A stretch of DNA of 64,000 nucleotides, taken from positions 16,372,001 through 16,436,000 of the forward strand of contig CP142453.1 in the NCBI GenBank assembly GCA_038049695.1. Direction: 5' to 3'. The number at the start of each line of letters is the position of its first letter. Position 1 is the stretch's first letter. This document shows, piece after piece, positions 46,021 through 59,694 of the stretch. The notes under the pieces are model-generated. The model saw only the letters and a list, made by a program, of their open reading frames with translations. It did not search any database and had not been told where the DNA came from. This DNA is from Cinnamomum chago. Its lineage: Eukaryota; Streptophyta; Magnoliopsida; Laurales; Lauraceae. A program made the position numbers and the translations under genes.

Positions 46021-46690
46021 TGCCACAGTAATACAGTGCAGATGATTTCTCTGATCTTGAGTATTTGGTAAAAAAATATAGTTCCAGCCTTCCAGGGACC
46101 TGAAGTTGGTCACAAGAAAAGACATGGCTTGCTTGAGTCTTCCTTGTGATGTTTGTTCCAGAAGCAGATTTGTGTAGACTCTTGAAAGACTGCATAGTGC
46201 ATATGGCTTCTTGTTGGGTTTGTTGTAGAGTTTATTGTGGAAGAGGAATTGCTGCTGATGTCTGCACGAGGGTTTTCACGTGGGATGATTTTGTTCACTC
46301 AGTTGGGCCCACCATTACTCGATCCAAGCCATTGAAATAATATGCCCATCAAGGATGTCCTTTCATCAGAATTCTCACTCTGATGAGAGTGACATAGCCA
46401 TTGGATTTAATGTGTAAAAGAAGTTTAACCATATTTAATTTCATTTTGAAGCATTTATTATTTTAAGAGTTATCTCCGACTAGGGTTAAGACATCGAAAT
46501 CCTCCCTCTCTTACGGTGTAAAAATGATTACTTGCATCTAATCCCATATGAAAGGAGTAAAGATGGTACAGGGATATTCAAGGCCAGTTTGCTTTGATTT
46601 GAATTCGTAGGAATTTGGTAGTGGGGTCTGTTGAAGGAGTATAAAAGAGATGTAAGGTAGAGACTTATGTGGGGCCCTCACTTTTTTAGG
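46021..46690. other. spacer
   Basis: No gene and no clear element. Short open frames on both strands overlap each other and look random. Confidence 0.4.
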
Positions 46691-46818
46691 ATTTAATTTA
46701 TTAGCGTGATAATTGGGTAATTGCTTTCTAACAAGAGCATTTAATTTATTAGCGTGATAATTGGGTAATTGCTTTCTAACAAAAACAGGAAGAAGAAGAA
46801 GAAGAAGAAGAAGAAGAG
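46691..46818. repeat. 48-bp tandem duplication followed by (GAA)n
   Basis: ATTTAATTTATTAGCGTGAT continuing to GCTTTCTAACAA is present twice with a period of 48 (46691 and 46739), then about ten AAG/GAA units (46788-46818). Confidence 0.95.
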
Positions 46819-49718
46819 ACTTGATGATGGCCTTTTGTGGATCTTTACTTTTAAGGCTTGGCCTATTTTTATTCTTTTTAATAATCTAGGGTATCTCTTG
46901 TCCAGTCAAGTCCAGCCCGGGAGCCTTTGGCCCTATGCCCGGGGGATACTTAAGTGTCAAATACAAGACCTCTGTACTTCTTGAGGCGCAGACTACGACA
47001 TGATGTATTATGCTCATTTCACAGGCTCCCACACGTACAGGATGGACTAGGTTCATTTGATCAACCTTTTTATGTTCACTATGAATTAGATAAGCGCTCT
47101 CCCTTGCATCCCTGGACAACAAGATTAATGGTTATCCTGCAAGCTTTGTGAGACTATCCTCTCAACTCATTATTATCATTCATCACCAATGACATAGACA
47201 CATGGCTGTTTGAAGGGATTGATGACAATAATGAGTTTTTTGATGGATGTAATGTCTAGGTAAGTATCTTCACCTACCTAAAAATAATTATAAAATCTAT
47301 CAAAGCACTTGCCTTTTGTAGATGATGGGCATTTTGATCCTTGATCAAGTAGTGGGAATTTGCTTAAAACCCATTGGAAAAAGGTTTAAGGGGTGGTGGA
47401 GAGTTCTTTGACCATTTGAATGAAAGGTAGGAGGAGTCTTCTCCCTCTTTGGATCATGAGGTGTAAAGGCAAGGATACACTGTTGGAAAGGGGGGAGCAT
47501 GTGAAGGGTTCTTCTAAAAGGTACTTTGGGACCAAGTGAGGTTATGTTCAATTCTTTGTTTTTTTTGTGTGTGATGAAGAAACATAATAGCTCATTCGGT
47601 AACTCTAAAAATAAATTTTTATTTTGTGATTTAGAGCTTATTTATAAATTAGAGCGTTTGGCAAACCTCTAATTAATTTTTTAAATTTTAGAGCTTATTT
47701 ACAAATTCGAACTTTTTGCCTCTAAAAAAATAGGCTAAGGGGGGCTGCTTAATTTTTTTTTTAGAATTTTTTTTTGTGTTTTGGTCCTTTTGGATGAAAA
47801 TAACCTCATAAGTTTTCAAAATGACGCAACTAGTGGGTTCTACATTCTAATGTAAAAGATGGGCACCAATTATCACAATTCTTAAAGGTGGGCTTTAGTT
47901 ACCTCATGAAATAAGATATTTTTTTATAATTTTATCAAACACAGTAATTGTGAATTAGAACTTGTAAGTTGAGCCTTTGTTTTAGACGTTGATCAGAAAC
48001 TTAAAATACACCCTGAAGTGTTTCTAGAATTCGGTAAAAAAAAAAAAAAAAAAAATCATAAACACTTCCTTGCACACGATTCAGACTTACAACCCAACAC
48101 TTGGGACATTTTGTAAATGTTCCTTTCTATATGTATGAAGTCTTACTAATTAATAATAAATTAGTCAAAAATAGAAAGTGGAACGTGATGGGGCAACTAA
48201 ATCCCAAATTTGCTTCGAACCTAACTTGGGTCAAAATTTGAAAACGTATACCTGCCCGAACCTGATTGGAGTGCATTCGGACAGGTCATCCAGCTAACTC
48301 AACCTGATCCCATCCCTATTTTATAGTGTATGAGACTTTGGGCATTCCACCCCAAAATAAGGAACTGCAGATAAACAGCCAATTATCAATCATGTCAAAA
48401 CCTGCTTCACATAAAGAATTAGGTTGCCATTAAGTCCTGTCTTGGGAATTAAAAAGTGTCATTACAATGTGAAGTCACATTTGAATGTGCATTTGATGCC
48501 CATTAGCTGTTTCTTATCTAGAGTTTTCCATTAATAATCTGATGCAGAGCCATTTTTAACTGTCCTTAAATTTCACAGCAGTGAACCTTTAATATTGTTG
48601 ATTAGGTTAAAAACTCAAAGCTCCAAACTGCTCCAAAGAAACTTGGATGGGTCCAAGCCCATTTACTTGTCAGAGAGTTACTTGCCGAGCTAAGTGAACC
48701 TGAATGAATCGGAGAAACTGGATTTTGAAGAGTTATAACTCACCCGAAACCAAGCTCTATCACCTGGTGGTGACAGTCTTGGCCAAGACTAGAACCGACT
48801 TTTAGGACACGTTTGTGTAAATGTGCTTTTGTAAATGCTAGTCGCATAAAGGATGAGCTGCTTCCCTAAGCAGATCAGTACCCACCAAAATATAAGACCC
48901 AAACAAAATTGGATCTGGGTCCAAAGCATATAACTGGACCTGTAACCATACCCCAATACAACAAATGTAAGTGGGTCCAGACCCAATTCTTTAATATGAT
49001 CACATGTGCCACCTATCACTATCCATACTAATAATAGGCTCTGGAAAGGTTCAATGGATGCAGTTGTAACTACTCATTCAATATTTCCACAAGATGGAGA
49101 TGGTTCTTTTGTCTTTTTGTCATTACCAGTTAATCTTATGAGCTTCCTCCTAATAAGCACTTAATACCCCTGCTGTTTGTTCTTTCAAAGCAATCATCTA
49201 CTAATTAACAACTAATCAAATCACCAAAACTTTATTAACTAACTGTCTAGCATCATCAATTCTAATAAGATTCCTTTAAAAAACCTTGATATACAAGCTC
49301 TCCTTGAAATGATTATATAGATAATACAGTAAATATACATATAAGAAAACATATCTATTATATGGTTGTGACATTGGGAATTTGGGTCCTTGTGTATGAG
49401 CCAATGTATACAGACCAAGGTCTGAATATTATTTTGGTACAGGCAATGGACTCAAACCTGGATCTGAATTGGAAAGAAGTCCAAATATTGGACCCATGTT
49501 CTAGTCCTGTAGGCATTATATCCATTGATTTTTCCCGAAACTTGTCTTGAAGTGTTCATCCATTAAATTAGCTGGGTTAGAACTCTAATTGTGTTTTTTT
49601 TACCATATATCCCAACCATTAAGAATCCTTCAAATCTAAGATATTGCTTTCAGATATTTTTGCGATTCATGTTCATTGTCGAATTCATACATGAATGGAA
49701 CCGGAAATACTTACATGT
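46819..49718. other. Spacer without genes
   Basis: AT-rich sequence with A/T homopolymers (A23 near 48034). Some GGGTCCAGACCC-like motifs at 48890-48985 hint at hAT debris. No coding region is supported. Confidence 0.4.
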
Positions 49719-49894
49719 GGGGGGCGGACCCAGGAAATTGAACTTGAGGGGGCTCTACGTAAAAGAAATATTGGGGAAGGGGCAAATGTTAAGAAATATA
49801 TTAATTTCCAAAATCTGAAGGGGGATTCTTAAAAGTCCTAAGTTTTCCTTTTTAGGTAATCCCATACGCTTATACTTGGGTCTGCCCCCGGCCA
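49719..49894. mobile_element. Short hAT-like MITE
   Basis: GGGGGCGGACCCAGGAAATT at the left and TTGGGTCTGCCCCCG at the right are inverted partners, similar to CAGNGGCGGA-type hAT ends. Flanks TACATGTG and GCCATCTG match at 5 of 8. 176 bases. Confidence 0.45.
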
Positions 49895-51314
49895 TCTGAA
49901 TGCCCGAGAATCAATGAAGGCACGATGATAGATAGGTTTGGACACAATTAGAGGTACTAAAAATGAACCTAGCCCTTATTTCAGGTCCTCAAACACAGTG
50001 ATTATAGTTTCTGCAAACTAGTTTTAATTAAAATCAATAATGATTAAATGAACATTAAAGGTGTGTAGGTCCATCTTTAAAAACTTTAGTGGGTAGGTGC
50101 ATCTTTAAAAACTTTGGCAGACTGCATTTCACTGTTGCTTTTTATTAACAATGAAGAGAATAATTTAAAATTCTAACTAATAATTGAAAATTCTAACTAA
50201 CCCTAATATCTCTAACAAACTATTCCTATTGTCTCTAACACATTAAAAGAAAACTTAAAGAGTATAAAGCATTTACCATTGACAAAAACAACTCCATTTC
50301 ATTATGTACATGAAGCTTCTATATTGGGAGTGGAGAGATCCTCTAAATCTAGGTCAGAGAGGGATAATTTTCTCCTATATAAATCCCACACGAAGAGGTG
50401 CAAGATTTTTAGTGGGAGCCTTTAATTCATGGGCCAAGCTCGTACAATAGATGTCAAGGCTTGTAAAGATTGTAAATGCTGAAAGTTGGGCCTCACCCAC
50501 AAACTTTATAGGTCTCTCCACAATGCTAACGAGGTCCAGCCTAAATTGGTTGGTATTAGATAGGCTTCATTTAGTTTCATATGAAAGTTCCTTGATTGGA
50601 ATGGACAAAGAAAAAAGTGATGGTTGGACTTTCATATGTTCAAGTGCAACTAGAGCAAGTGTTGCATCATTGTCAATTGAGAGAGAGAGAGAGACTTGTT
50701 GGATGAGATTGAAAAACTTGTAACAGGGAGTTGTAGGGTTTTATTCACTATTCTGCATGTTTGCTTCCAAGTTCAGCTAGGGAGAATTGCAAGTTTCCAT
50801 CCATGGTCAGGTAATGACTTGTCCTTTCCACCTCACTCCCATAAACATCATGGGCCATGTGGGCCTTACCATCACATCCATGAAAATGCAAGGGTGCTTT
50901 ACCGACAACAGTGACACATACATTTTGCTAATAAGGAGTTTGCCTATTATCACACTACAATGGTTGGTAGGTTTTCTATTGTACTTCAAACTAGACCAAC
51001 CAGATAAAAAAACAGACCTGAAAAAGGTTGGTGGGCCACACCCAATATGGGAAAGCCATCATCAATTTGAGGTCTAGATTGTATGATTAAAGAATTTCCA
51101 TTGTCCGAAGAGTACTGTCCTTGAGAAGGATTTCAGGGTTCCTTGCCTCAACAATGTGTTAGTAATTGGTTGGTCCATTTCGGTCCATGTGTTTGATAAA
51201 TTCATATGTAAAAGACTTTTTTTTTTCTCCTCTTAATGAATTCATTTTCTAATGGAAGACATCCTAACCCCACCACCCCTATAAGTTTTTTTCCGCAAAA
51301 TTATGCACCACCGT
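49895..51314. other. Spacer with small repeats
   Basis: Includes two copies of GGTCCATCTTTAAAAACTTT-like sequence at 50069-50118 and a (GA)7 tract near 50681-50693. No gene. Confidence 0.4.
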
Positions 51315-51640
51315 TCAAAGAATATAAGAGACTTTACAAGTCAAAACATTTAGTAAATAAAGCCTCCGTAGAGGTATCTTGTAAAATGGGGTTAATAGAC
51401 TAATCCGAGTTGCCTTTAATATCTCACATAACTTCAAGAGCATCTGTAACGATATGGACTTTCGAGAATTCCCTTGACTTTGTTTGAATGACGGATGAAA
51501 GAAAGGCCCTCGCCTCATTTCTTTGGAAAAAGAGATTTTTGATCCGTCCAACGAGTTGATGGCCGCGAATGAATCATTAAACCAAATGACAAAACCATAT
51601 CCTGCTTCACCATCAAGCTTACTAAAAAGCAATGTTAGCT
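51315..51640 (-). pseudogene. RNase H-like domain remnant of a plant LINE
   Basis: Minus strand: KLDGEAGYGFVIWFNDSFAA begins the domain (consensus DGxxGxAGxGxVIRD). In another frame EARAFLSSVIQTKSREFSKV and HIVTDALEVM follow, matching the E-x-x-A-L and V-x-x-D-A blocks of RVT_3 RNase H. At least one frame change and one stop lie within. It resembles the remnant at 32270-32650 but is a different lineage by sequence. Confidence 0.55.
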
Positions 51641-53279
51641 AACCCCTCACAAATTCATGTTTTCGAGACTTGGAACTGATGTATTCTGACCATGGATGTG
51701 ATGATTTCAAATCCTCCCAAGACAATGAAAGGTGGCTACATGAGCACCAAGGTGCAAATAATGTAGGATCCGTGTCCACAAAGGGCATATCAGATCAACA
51801 GTCTGGATTACTGGGTCATGGATGGGCTAAACTCCAATGGTTAGTTTTGACATAGAGAAAACTCAAAACCACTCAAATAGTACATACATGGCCCACTGTA
51901 GACCGAGCAAACGTGGCCGACCATTGTTGAAAAATATGCGCCCCCCCCCCTCCCAAACCATTTGACCTGTTGAACTGGATGGCTCATCAAATGTTTTAAA
52001 CTAATGGGATCAAATTGGATCATTGGATTGTCAGAATTTTGGGATGTACTCAGTCAGTGGTGGGCCCACAAGTTACACAGGCTACACTCATGTGCATGCA
52101 TTATTCGAGACTTCCAGTGATACCTTAACAACTGCCAAGGTCCCACAGCTTCCATGCCTCTGGAATGAACATCTGTTCTTGCAGTTCTTGTGGGCCTACA
52201 ACTCTTGGAAAGTGTACCATAAGCAAACATAGAGTGAAATGTGGTGAAAGGGGCACCAATCAAATCTATAATTAGGACATGCAGAATGGTGTGGGCCATA
52301 TGCTTCAATTGGATACAAGTGGGCTTAATGCTTTGGACAATTGAAAGAAGACTATGAAATGGTTGATCAAAATACGAGAATAATTTAACTGTCCATTTTG
52401 TAGATTTAGATCAAATGGTCATGATAATCAAAATCTTATGGATGTGGACTTTTGTGATTCCCTGATTCCTTGGGCCCTTCTGTACCTGCTATAGGCAATG
52501 GAATCCAAAATATGCTCCCAAATTCCCTATTTTTTCCCCCACATCTCCCATTTGGAAAGCAGAAGATAGAATACTTGAGGACCCCAATCCACTTTGTAAT
52601 ATTGAAGTCACACTACTAAGCATGGGTACTGCTAGTAGCAGTCCAACATTGGGCACTCGAGCAACATTTCAATCTAATTGGAGTTGGTCCCACAGTAAGA
52701 TTAATTACATGTAAAGTATGTGATTATTTCAAAGTTGGGCCCTACTGATGGATTAGATTAGGGCTGGCCTCGCAGATCCGGATTCCGCTCATCAGAGCAA
52801 GGCCTGATCAAAATGGTCCAAAGCTTTTTGGTTATTGAAAGAAATCCCATCTTTTGGACTGTTCTTTGTGGACTATTTGTTTTCATGAAAACGATATGGT
52901 TGTTATTTTCATTTTTTGGTAAATAATGACATGTTGTTGGTATTCATGAAAGTACAATTGAATCTCAAATGTTGGAAATATGTGAAATTCTGGCTATTTC
53001 CATGAAAAATAAGAAAAACGGTTGTCTCATTATCCTAATATTTCCATGAAATTCCTGGTGGCCAAACAGCCCCACCAGCAGTGACAAAAAGAGGAGGAAT
53101 ATGAGTACTTTGTCCTCACATCCTAACCGTTGATTTTTTATGTGGAATATCATGTGTCCACATTGGGAACCATCTTGATTATGGGCTCCACTCACTCTGA
53201 TGTTGATACAATTCTATAGAAACAACTGAAATCCTCAAAAATCCTAACCATCTATATGTGATTAATTTAGAGGGACACA
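51641..53279. other. Spacer without genes
   Basis: Contains GGGCCCAC-rich bits (52,060-52,320) and a C10 run at 51942-51951. No protein-like frame. Confidence 0.4.
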
Positions 53280-53510
53280 TTCTACTGAGAGGCACCACCT
53301 CTCACGCGGCCCCTAGTGGGACCCACATGGATGCCGGGAGGATAATGAGGTGGAAAAGGCTCATTGGATATGATTTTAGGTAAAAATCATCTCAATTAGA
53401 TGGTCACACCATTAACTTAGCGGCCTAATTAAAGTATTAGGTTGCAATTTGAAATGTGAGGGGGTTGGATTGATAATATGACTCTCACAAGATAGTAGGT
53501 ACCTCTCTGC
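53280..53510. mobile_element. Possible Mutator-like MITE
   Basis: TGAGAGGCACCACCTCTCAC at the left and, inverted, GAGAGGTACCTACTATCTTG with TGTGAGAG at the right recall the termini of the foldback element at 3588. Decayed; borders uncertain. Confidence 0.35.
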
Positions 53511-56500
53511 AAAAAGGAGGTTTATACTATATTGGGGTACTTGTATATTCCACCTATTTGTAATACAAACTCCTCTAGGAGACTTGAAAAACAGAACGTT
53601 ATCAATCCAAACCTTATGATATGGGGTCCACTATCCTGGTGAAAATGAGCCCTGTCTAAAGGGAATCATACTGTGATTTTGACATCGCATCACAGATATT
53701 GGAAGGGAAGAGACCCAACCCCCACAAAAAGCAATGCTACATGTGAAGGTCTCTGTAAGAAAGAAAAAAAAAAAAAAGCTCTAAGGGGTAGGTGGCACTG
53801 GTTATATTCATTGAAGATTACAGGAGACAGGAGACCTAACCACTCAACCAAGAGAAAGTGAGAACTGACCTAGGACTATCGATAATGGATCATAGGGAGA
53901 AAAGGTAAAGATAGAGCAAGAGTCCTTATTCTTGATTCAATTCATATTCGGGCTAATGTGAATGTAAGTACACCTCAAGTATCAATATCACTCAAACTAT
54001 TTAGGCTCCTAAAACTTATATATGTTATTAATATGTAAATCTAATCACGTTGATCTAAATTCACGAGTAAAGACAAACAAGGTTCCAAATCTCCGTCCAA
54101 ATGTTTGGAAATCTTATATATGCTTGGATTTGGATTAAGTTCCACACCTACTTTATATTGAACATGATATTTTAAATGCTTAGATAATCGTATACCCACT
54201 TGCAAAACCCTACTCCCATTTATTAACACTGATGGTACCAAGAAATTTCATAGAAAATTTTGTTTTTTCCTCCATTCCCCCCCCCCCCCCCCAAGATATT
54301 TTTTAATAACCCCACCCCTCTAGGGAGATTCTTTATTTCCATCCCTAGGTTTTATTTTTGGTACCCAGACCCTAAGAAAGAGACCGCATGTATACGGAAA
54401 GGTAGCACACTTAAGTGGGAAGGAGGTCCACTCAAGCGGGAAGAAATCCAACACAAGTGAGAAAGGAGCTTGTACAAGTAGAAAGTCGTGACGTGATAAG
54501 TACCTCAAGTAACGACTTAAAAAACAATGCCCAGCCAAGAAATAACAAACATGCAACAAAACCACCAAGAATATATATATATATATATATATATAAAGAA
54601 ATACGAGAAAACGAAATGGGCCCATCTTCTTAAATACATATCACTAAAAATGAATTTCTCACTTGTTCACACCATTGCAAACTGAAATTTTAGAAAACAA
54701 TATTCAATTTTCACCTTTTTGTAAATAAACAAAACAAAATAAAATAAAAACCCAAAAGGCCATGGTGGCACATAGTGGGAATAGCCAATGATTAGATGCC
54801 CGGGAGAACATGTTGGGTGCAGAAATGTGGCACTAGGGTCCAAAATAAGATGTCAAAGAGTTGGTTGGATGTGAGATTTTTCTGAAGAGCATAGCCAATG
54901 GCCAAAATTATTTGTTATGTGGAGTGGGGACAGCCACCTCAACGGCTCCGTTACTCACATTTATTTTAGTGCTTAATGACTTGTCATCTATGCCCTTAAT
55001 CCCTTTTATTTATGCAACATCACATGAAAGAAGCATGTGAGAGACACAGGACAGGTTGCTTAACACCCCCATCCCCCACTTTCCTTGGATTTCTCACCTT
55101 CTCGTTTGGAGGTTTCTGAAATCCCAGTTCCCTGTAAAATTCTTTACACAACCGTCTATGAAATAGTGTTTTTTTTTCTTTTTTTCTTTTTTCTTTGTGT
55201 GTGTGCGCGCGCGCGGCTATTTCTATTTTCATGAAGATGCATCTTATTTTGGGGGTGAATCAACGGCTCGGATATAAGTTGGTTATGTTTTAAATATAAT
55301 AATATAACTTGGCTGCAACTTGGATCAGGTCTGAATTTGGGTGAAGTCAAGTTGGGTGTCCGAAACCCGACTGAGTTTGCTCTCCATAGTCTCGTGTTTG
55401 ACTCCCATCCCCTGTATCACAAGGAATAGCCGTGCTTGTTAGAATCGTCTGAATAATCATCATACATATAACACCCATTTTTTTCTCCTTTCTTTAGTTA
55501 ACCCAACCAAGGGCTGAAACTCAATAGAGCGCCTGCACATAATCGGGAAGACAACATCCGCACAAGTTGGGAAGAAGCCGCACAAGTGAAAAAATGTGGT
55601 CTATCAAGTGTTCGAATTTTGACAGTCAGATGAGAACTACTGCCACTTCCCAGTGAGGTAAGTGGCCATTCTCATACATATGACACCTTAGTTTCACATA
55701 CATGCAAGGGATTTGCATCACTCCTATGTCAGTGGTCCAAAACACACACAAACATATAAGGATCCCAAGTTCCATTTTGCTGAATTCAAATAATGGTAGG
55801 AGAGTATGACTTCCAACATGATGACCACGAATCAATCTCTCATTGTCACATGTGAATGGGACTAAGGTACATTGGGACTGAACTATAAGACAATTAAAAT
55901 CTTCTTTTACTGTACTTATTTTTGCATATCAGCAATTAAAAACTTCTTATCTTAAATTTTAGAATGCTTTACAGCTTTAGATGTAAACAAAAGTAAATAA
56001 ACCACAGTGTGATGAGAAAAAATGGTGTATTAATAGATTGTTGGTGTGGAATTGATAACACATAAAATCATACTAGTACCAATTAACACAATTGATATAT
56101 ATATCTGCCAAGTTTAAAAGGCATGGTCTTAACTGCCTGTTATTTAGAACCATGCTATATAGAGTGTGGGAACTCCCCTCATGTATGGCAACCATCAAAA
56201 GGCATTAGAAAAATCTTCCTGGCAATTATGAGTTGGTTAAAATGTTAAGAGTTCACTGATTTTATGCTTTACATTCTAATGGTTAAAAAATATTAAATAA
56301 GTATCAAATTAGAGTGAGTGTTAATCTTCTTCCTACGAGAGATGATGGATCATAGGTGGGCTGATAAAAAAAAAAGAGGTAAGGCGCCTTTGCTAGATGC
56401 CACTTCTCATGATCTCTTTGGTTAGTTTGGAACTTGGTAGATGAAATCATGAAAAGAGTATATGATTAATTGATTACCTAATCTCATGGGGTGATAATGG

Positions 56501-57270
56501 TGAGAAGATTAATTGATTACCTAATCTCATTGAGCGATAATTCTTAACAAAAAGAGAATACAATCATAGATGCTCTTTACTTGGTTCTCAACATGGGACC
56601 CACACACATTCCTTACTTGAAGCCTCTGGCGACTCACTCATTTGTTGAGTGGGTCCCATACACAGGCCATAGTAGACAGCATCTATTCTAACTTTTAGGA
56701 AAGCTAGTCTGACCTATTACTTCTCACCAAACAGAAAAAAAATGGAGACACTGTCCCACTTAATTTGTGCATATAGATTATAGACAATTTCTCCAAACAC
56801 TCCCTTTATTTCCTTCTTATTTTCACATAAGGCCATCCTATTATCTTTCAAATACTTTCACACATGCACTTTTCCCTTGTGCATTAGCACTTGTCCTGAT
56901 TTGATCTTTTATTAACCGCAGTATAAAGAATTTACAGTAAGGCCGGTCTTCAAACATTGAACCCCTGAAATTGAGTTGGGATCATTTGATTAAATTGATA
57001 TTAGGCTCAACCCATGTCCACATTCAAATCCATCCATTCTCTTATTATAATTTATTATCAAGGTATTTGATTTTCATCTCCTCTTTCCTTTTCCATAAAG
57101 AGGAGATTACTGCGTAGCCACATATATATACTCCATTTTTTACTTTCATTGTAGCCACTTTTAGAATTACGTTTCTTAGAATTAAGAGGAATTCACTTTC
57201 ACACAAAGAATTGGGCTTGAGAAAAAGGAAGCGCTTATTAGTCTATAACAAAAACTTGTTTGGTGGGAAT
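53511..57270. other. Spacer without genes
   Basis: Holds a C14 run (54279-54292), a (TA)n run (54571-54595), a (GT)n(GC)n run (55196-55215), and a 46-base direct repeat around TTAATTGATTACCTAATCTC (56466 and 56507). I see no gene. Confidence 0.4.
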
Positions 57271-57274
57271 CATA

Positions 57275-57384
57275 CAGTGTGACTGTAGATAGCACATTGG
57301 CCTCCCACAGCTCCCTCTAGGGTTCGAATCTGAAGTCGAACCCTAGAATGGTAGCTTTCCTTACTATATCCTGACCACTAGGCC

Positions 57385-57418
<34 letters not shown>
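57275..57418 (+). repeat. tRNA-like SINE with A33 tail
   Basis: ACTGTAGATAGCACATTGGC (A-box type), AGGGTTCGAATC (good B box) 31 bases later, a short body ending ACCACTAGGCCC, then 33 A residues (57386-57418). GGGTTCGA and TCGAACCC form a small hairpin around the B box. The long pure tail suggests a recent insertion. It is not the family of 530/13831. I did not find target duplications. Confidence 0.55.
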
Positions 57419-57422
<4 letters not shown>

Positions 57423-57914
57423 GCCCGGCAGAATAGAGATTCAGTTAGTTAAGTCTTGTAGTCTTGTAGTCTTGCAGTTTTTTTTCTCCCAAAAGTTTCT
57501 TTAACGTTTTGTAGAGTCACATTTGAAGTTAGATGTTCTGACTTAGCTATATGTACAATTTTAAAAAGAAAATTGCAGAAACAGTTTTATAATAAACAAC
57601 AGTCATGAACGATCAACTTAGTACAGGCAAAGATTGGCTCATTTCTAAAGTTTTTAAAGGATCCCGGTTGCTGAAGCAATCATGGTTAAAACTAATCTTT
57701 TAAGAAATTAGATGGGGTCAAGACAGTGATAACTAGATGCCTGGAAGTGATATTTCAAACCTTTTAAATTGAGGAAAACGCGTACAACTGATCAGGTAGA
57801 ATTGCAGCTCATAAAACTTAACTAGTGCAATAGCACGGGTGCATGACCCACATGGCTAGGTCCCGGTCGATGTAGCTCATTTTGAGATTTATTTTTTGTT
57901 AGATAATTATATAT

Positions 57915-58035
57915 AAGTATGTGTGGTGTGGTGTGGTGGTTAAGTTAGCTTTATTTAAAAAGCTAATGGTCATAGCTTCAAATCTATGGACTTTATATTG
58001 TTTTAGCCCTTTCACCAAGGCTCGGTAAAAAGAAG
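57915..58035 (+). repeat. Possible tRNA-like SINE unit
   Basis: GTGGTGGTTAAGTTAGCTTT and TCATAGCTTCAAATCTATGG have the spacing of A and B boxes of a Ser/Leu-type tRNA. Decayed, with no clear tail. Confidence 0.3.
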
Positions 58036-58984
58036 TCAAGATTGAAAAGAATTTTGTCAAAATTGAATAAAAAACCCTCGGCTTTAATATATTATAAGAC
58101 TCCTTTACCTAATTATGCATGCTCTCGTTCCATACAGAAATGTAGTGTTATCTTTCATCGGTGGAACAAGATTTGCAAAAATCCTTTTTGCAAACCATGA
58201 TTTATGATATATGATCTACTTCTATGCATATCAATCATCCGGATAAGGTCAGACTAGAAGGTTTTTTCACATGAACTAGAAGTGAATCAAGTATTAGCAT
58301 AATCTGATGATGATAATCATCTATCAAAATGCAGTAGTTAAGTGTATTTACATTGTTAGACGTTGGTGCTCTTACATATGTAATTAGGATTTGATGAATG
58401 TTCTGATTTTTGGCCCATCTTGAACCTTTTTCTATTACTTTTTAATCCAGCTCTCCTTAATAAAAATAAGTCTCACACCATGGTTCCTGATTTTTTTTTT
58501 TTGTAAAGAAGGGCGAGTGGTACATAACCTATAAAACAACTTGCTTGTCCAGTAATTGATCCATGAACAATTGTGTGACGTGAGACCCCTTTAACCGTTA
58601 GGATGTTTCGCGTGTTCCCATGGTTCATGAATCAGTTTCTCTTCCCTTTGTTGCCAATTCTTTTCTTTTTTCCCTCTTCTAGGGCTGTTTGTTTGCATTG
58701 TAAAACATAGAAATTGAATAAAAGAAAAAGAAATGAGAATGAACGGTGAGAATACAAATTGAATTCAAAATAGACGTCTTTATATCAGACTTGAACATTT
58801 ATTTTATTTATCAGTGAAGTAAGCTAAAGTCAACTTAGGATGAAAGGTAAAGGTTATGTAAAATTGATATACTCTCTGATAAGTAAAAATGTCCTTGTTT
58901 TTCATAAGGTAAAGTAGTGAGATGGGAAATCAATAAGAGATTAAGTAACCACTTGTATGTTTATGATAATGTATAATTTTATTG
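58036..58984. other. spacer
   Basis: AT-rich sequence. No gene or element recognised. Confidence 0.4.
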
Positions 58985-59110
58985 GTGGCTAAAGTCTTGC
59001 TTTTCCATTTGTTCTGACAAATTAAACACGGTAATGTAAAATCTTTGGCAGCTAAAACTTGCTTTTCCATTTGTTGTGGTAAGGTAAAATCTTTGGCAGC
59101 TAAAACTACT
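58985..59110. repeat. ~60-bp imperfect tandem repeat, two to three copies
   Basis: Units around AAATCTTTGGCAGCTAAAAC and TTGCTTTTCCATTTGTT recur at 58985, 59037 and 59086, the first more diverged. Confidence 0.85.
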
Positions 59111-59197
59111 TTACAATAGATTTTACTTTATCATCTCAACAACAAACATTGCCAACAATATGGTAAGAGCCGTGGCCTTGCTGCCCTTCTTTGACAT

Positions 59198-59584
59198 TAT
59201 GGATGTAAATGGGTAATTGATTTTTCGATTACCTAAAGGTTCTGACCCATTAAAATCCGGGTCTGGGTCCTTATTTAGGCCCCCCGATAAGTAAATGGGT
59301 CTGATTCGGTTCCACCTTGGTTCGGATCCGTGGACTCGAGACCCAACATATTGCTTCAATTTTCGAAAATCTCTAAAAAAAATCATGTTTTTTTTTTTTA
59401 ATATCATTCTCTACCTAGACACCGACCCAGATCCAGACCTGTCCCATATATGGTTCTGATTCTGGTTCCAGAGCCCAAAAATCGGTTCCAAAACGATTCC
59501 AAGCCCAAATCCAGTTCCACATTCTCCTTAATAGTTCCGAGTCCACCATGGACTCGGACAAGAACTGAACCGTTTACAACCCTA
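59198..59584. mobile_element. hAT MITE with perfect 8-bp target duplication
   Basis: Starts TATGGATGTAAATGGGTAAT and ends GAACCGTTTACAACCCTA. TTTGACAT is present at 59190-59197 and 59585-59592. Interior has GGGTCTGGGTCC, GGTTCTGATTCTGGTTCC and similar. Related to the 861-base element at 8598-9458. About 0.9 kb upstream of the IQD transcription start. Confidence 0.92.
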
Positions 59585-59694
59585 TTTGACATGCTGAATT
59601 TGGAATTTATCTTAATCAGTATGAATATCTAGATGCTAGGGCCAATGTACATGGCCAAATTTATTTCAACCGTCCATTTTATATAGTTGTAAAT

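Noticed and set aside
50451-51077. Overlapping plus frames of 72-96 residues
   Set aside because: No motif, poor codon structure, overlapping one another in different frames.
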